Source of the DNA: DASWHK01 sp036398215
GTDB taxonomy: Bacteria; Acidobacteriota; UBA890
NCBI GenBank assembly: GCA_036398215.1
Contig: DASWHK010000323.1
Location: 1 to 15,828 of the forward strand
Reading direction: 5' to 3'
Length of the DNA stretch: 15,828 nucleotides
The position numbers and the translations under genes were made by a program. The notes under the pieces are model-generated. The model was not told where the DNA came from. It saw nothing but the letters and a program-made list of their open reading frames with translations, and did no database searches. This document shows positions 13,629 to 15,828 of this stretch, piece by piece (the stretch's first letter is position 1; each line of letters starts with the position of its first letter).

Positions 13629-15828
13629 TCAGAAGCCGTTACGGAGCTGCCACTCGATCTCAGGCGGGGCCACGAAGATGTTGTCGGGATAGCGGCGGTA
13701 CGCGGCGATCGCCTCGAAGATCGACCGGGTGTCGTAGCGGTCGAGCGACAGGCCCGCGAGATACTGGAGCCGCAAGCTGCGATCGCGGTTGATCTCGGCG
13801 TCGGCGAGCCAGCCGGCGAGGTCGGGACCTTGGCCGAGGAACTGGCCCAGGAACGCCTGCGCCGAGTAGAGGTCGACCTCGGCCAGAGAGCGAGCGATCT
13901 CCGGGTTCGCCCGCAGGCGCTCCTGCAGCGCGGTCACGTCGATCGTCGTCGGTCCGAGCTGGCCGAGCATCACGACGTCGTAGCCGTCGCCATGGAGGTC
14001 GCTGTTCCAGACCGTGCCGTCGGGGAACGCCTGAAAGAAGGTCCCCATCTCGCTCTTGACCGTCTCGACGCTGGTCTCGTACAGGGGCACCCACTGGGCG
14101 ACGACGCCGCCCGGGTTCAGGTGGCGCTTGACGAGGTCGAAGTACTCGACCGAGTACAGCGAGGCGGCGCCGCGCACCCAGGGGTGGATCGGATCCGAGG
14201 TGATGATGTCGAAGGTCTCCCGCGTGGTCGCCATGAAGTGGCGAGCGTCGTCGTAGATGACCTCGGTGCGCGGGTCGTTGAGCACGTCGTAGTTCTCTTC
14301 GACGAACCAATAGCCTGCGGCCTCCGTAACCAGCGGCTCGATCTCGCAAATCACGATCCGCTCGACTCCCGGGTACTTCACGAACGAGCCTGCCGTCACG
14401 CCGGCCCCGAAGCCGACAACCAGCACCGTCTTCGGGTCGGGGTGCACGAGCCCGGGGACGTGCCCGAGCAAGCGCTCGATGCGCATGTCGATCGGCTTGT
14501 TCGAGGCCACCACCTTGCCGCCGACGTGCATGCTGCGCGTCTGGCCGTCCTCGTAGTCGGAGACCGCGACGGAGGTGCTGCGACCCTCACCGACGTAGTG
14601 ATAGGCCTCGACGTTGCCCCACTCCTCGACGAAGCGCCCATAGGCGATCAACCCGGGCTCGGTGGCCACGACCGCCCGGCTCATCAGCACGGTCACGCCG
14701 AGAATGAGCGCGCCGCGGCCAAGCATCTCGATCGGCCCCCAGCGCTTGGCGCCGGCGTGGGCGAACATGAACAGCGCCGCAACGCCGGCCAACAGCGTCA
14801 AGTACTTCTGCGACGACTGGGTGCCCAGCCACGGCAGCAGCACCATGCCGAACAGCAGCGACCCGACGATCGCGCCGACCGTATTGGCGGCGTAGGTGTC
14901 GCCGACGACACGGTCGGCGTTGTCGCCGCCGCGGACCGCCGCCGCCATCGCCAGCGGGAAGCTGGCGCCCCACAGGAAGGTCGCCGGCAGCATCGCCACC
15001 AGGGCCCGCAAGAGGTCGTGCTGGTAGCGCGGCAGCAGGCTGTCGTAGAACTCCGGGTTGATGTACCAGAAGGGGATCTCCCGGTTGATCACGTAGGCGG
15101 CCATCGGAATGGCGACGACCAGCAGCATCTGGCACCAGGCGAGCGCCAGCCCCGGCCGTTTCAGGTCGCGCCCCAGCGCCGAGCCGAGGCTGCTGCCGGC
15201 GCCGAGCCCGACCAGAAAGACCGCCAGGATGATCGAGAAGGTGAACACCGTCGCCCCCATCAGCAGGCCCAACAGCCGCGTCCAGATCACCTGGGCCCCG
15301 AGCGCCGTCAACCCGGACAGCCCGATCGCCAGGTAGACGATACGGCGATCGATGCCGGGCTCCAGGCCGGGTGCTTCGATCGCCGCGGCGACGAGCTCGC
15401 CGGTGGTTCCGCGTACCGCCGCCGTTCCGGTCGCCGCTCCCGAAACGACCAAGCTTTCGGGTGCCGGTTGCGTTTCGACTCCGTTGGCCGCCGTATCTTC
15501 CTGTGAAGGCGACTGCCCGGAGCCGGCGAGCGATTGCGCCGCCGGGCCCGCGACCTTCGTCGAGGACCGATAGCCCGCCGCCAGCCGCGCCAGCGCCAGC
15601 GACACCAGCGCCACCAGCGCGTTGAGCGCCGCCGCCACGAAGGTGGCGAAGACCATGTCGTAGACGCGCAGCAGGTAGAAGCCGGCCAGCAGGCAGCCGG
15701 CGACGGCGCCGGCCAGGTTGGCCATGTAGAGGAACCCGAGACGCGAGATGCCGATGCGCGTCGCTTCCATCCAGCGGGCCACGGCCGGCAGCGTCGCCCC
15801 CATCAGGATCGTCGGCGGCAGCAGGCAC
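13629..15828 (-). CDS. Polytopic membrane protein fused to a spermidine-synthase-like domain, paralogue 2 (5' end outside window)
   Basis: The frame is open from the right edge (CLLPPTIL before MGATLP at 15803) to a TGA at 13629-13631, showing 732 residues. By alignment with the gene at 2746 about 130-140 N-terminal residues are missing, so the true start lies beyond 15828. The layout matches paralogue 1: membrane repeats, then VLVVGFGAG, CEIEP, DDARHFM, SDPIHP, LNPGG and the tail AEINRDRSLRLQYLAGL. Differences are informative. The second catalytic-motif Asp is His (SDPIHP), the intramembrane EVVW is QVIW, and a roughly 70-residue Ala/Gly/Thr/Pro-rich linker sits between the two membrane halves, against about 25 in paralogue 1. 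It is therefore unlikely to be a plain spermidine synthase, and may have diverged in substrate. It lies 154 bases upstream of padR, on the same strand. Confidence 0.88.
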   Translation of the reverse strand, partial: CLLPPTILMGATLPAVARWMEATRIGISRLGFLYMANLAGAVAGCLLAGFYLLRVYDMVFATFVAAALNALVALVSLALARLAAGYRSSTKVAGPAAQSLAGSGQSPSQEDTAANGVETQPAPESLVVSGAATGTAAVRGTTGELVAAAIEAPGLEPGIDRRIVYLAIGLSGLTALGAQVIWTRLLGLLMGATVFTFSIILAVFLVGLGAGSSLGSALGRDLKRPGLALAWCQMLLVVAIPMAAYVINREIPFWYINPEFYDSLLPRYQHDLLRALVAMLPATFLWGASFPLAMAAAVRGGDNADRVVGDTYAANTVGAIVGSLLFGMVLLPWLGTQSSQKYLTLLAGVAALFMFAHAGAKRWGPIEMLGRGALILGVTVLMSRAVVATEPGLIAYGRFVEEWGNVEAYHYVGEGRSTSVAVSDYEDGQTRSMHVGGKVVASNKPIDMRIERLLGHVPGLVHPDPKTVLVVGFGAGVTAGSFVKYPGVERIVICEIEPLVTEAAGYWFVEENYDVLNDPRTEVIYDDARHFMATTRETFDIITSDPIHPWVRGAASLYSVEYFDLVKRHLNPGGVVAQWVPLYETSVETVKSEMGTFFQAFPDGTVWNSDLHGDGYDVVMLGQLGPTTIDVTALQERLRANPEIARSLAEVDLYSAQAFLGQFLGQGPDLAGWLADAEINRDRSLRLQYLAGLSLDRYDTRSIFEAIAAYRRYPDNIFVAPPEIEWQLRNGF

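Noticed and set aside
13605..15506. 633-codon plus-strand open frame antisense to the right-hand membrane/SpeE-like gene
   Set aside because: The minus-strand frame has clear motifs and a paralogue. The antisense product is His/Arg/Gln/Asp-rich without family signal, a usual by-product of G+C-rich third positions.

Overview
The window is GC-rich DNA, probably from an Acidobacteriota genome (Vicinamibacteria-like). The main support is a PadR-type regulator directly upstream of a duplicated FtsX/MacB-like permease with no ATPase partner. That arrangement, called ADOP (acidobacterial duplicated orphan permease), is a hallmark of the phylum. Long open frames antisense to real genes, high G+C at third positions and the scarcity of T-tract terminators also fit a high-GC bacterium. 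I found no phage, transposase, CRISPR, rRNA or tRNA signal.

Layout. Positions 1-138 hold the last 45 codons of an unrecognised plus-strand gene. Then comes a minus-strand AAA ATPase of the DUF4143 type (336-1790) with a consensus TATAAT box 10 bases before its ATG. Positions 1791-2745 are gene-poor: a possible PIN-domain remnant and a 58-residue zinc-ribbon protein. Positions 2746-5199 encode a large membrane protein fused to a spermidine-synthase-like (SpeE-like) domain. Convergent to it, a two-gene minus-strand unit encodes a six-bladed TolB-like propeller lipoprotein (6437-7474) followed by a TauD/TfdA-type Fe(II)/2-oxoglutarate oxygenase (5348-6403). On the plus strand follow a Uma2-family PD-(D/E)XK protein (7881-8456), a small exported protein of unknown function (8535-8993) and a secreted YVTN-type beta-propeller (9127-10242). 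The rest is on the minus strand: a second membrane/SpeE-like paralogue running off the right edge (13629 to beyond 15828), then padR (13124-13474), then the ADOP permease (10387-13062).

How the parts relate. padR and the permease form a classic regulator-plus-permease unit behind a possible promoter with a perfect TTGACA -35 box. The propeller lipoprotein and the oxygenase are probably co-transcribed, with 33 bases between them. The most unusual content is the pair of SpeE-like membrane paralogues. They share a two-fold repeated membrane domain, an altered AdoMet-binding loop and a nearly identical C-terminal tail, but differ from each other at the catalytic and intramembrane acidic positions. 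Their substrate is unknown and they are probably not ordinary polyamine synthases. No single multi-gene system links the whole window; it looks like ordinary chromosomal accessory content with some poorly characterised families.
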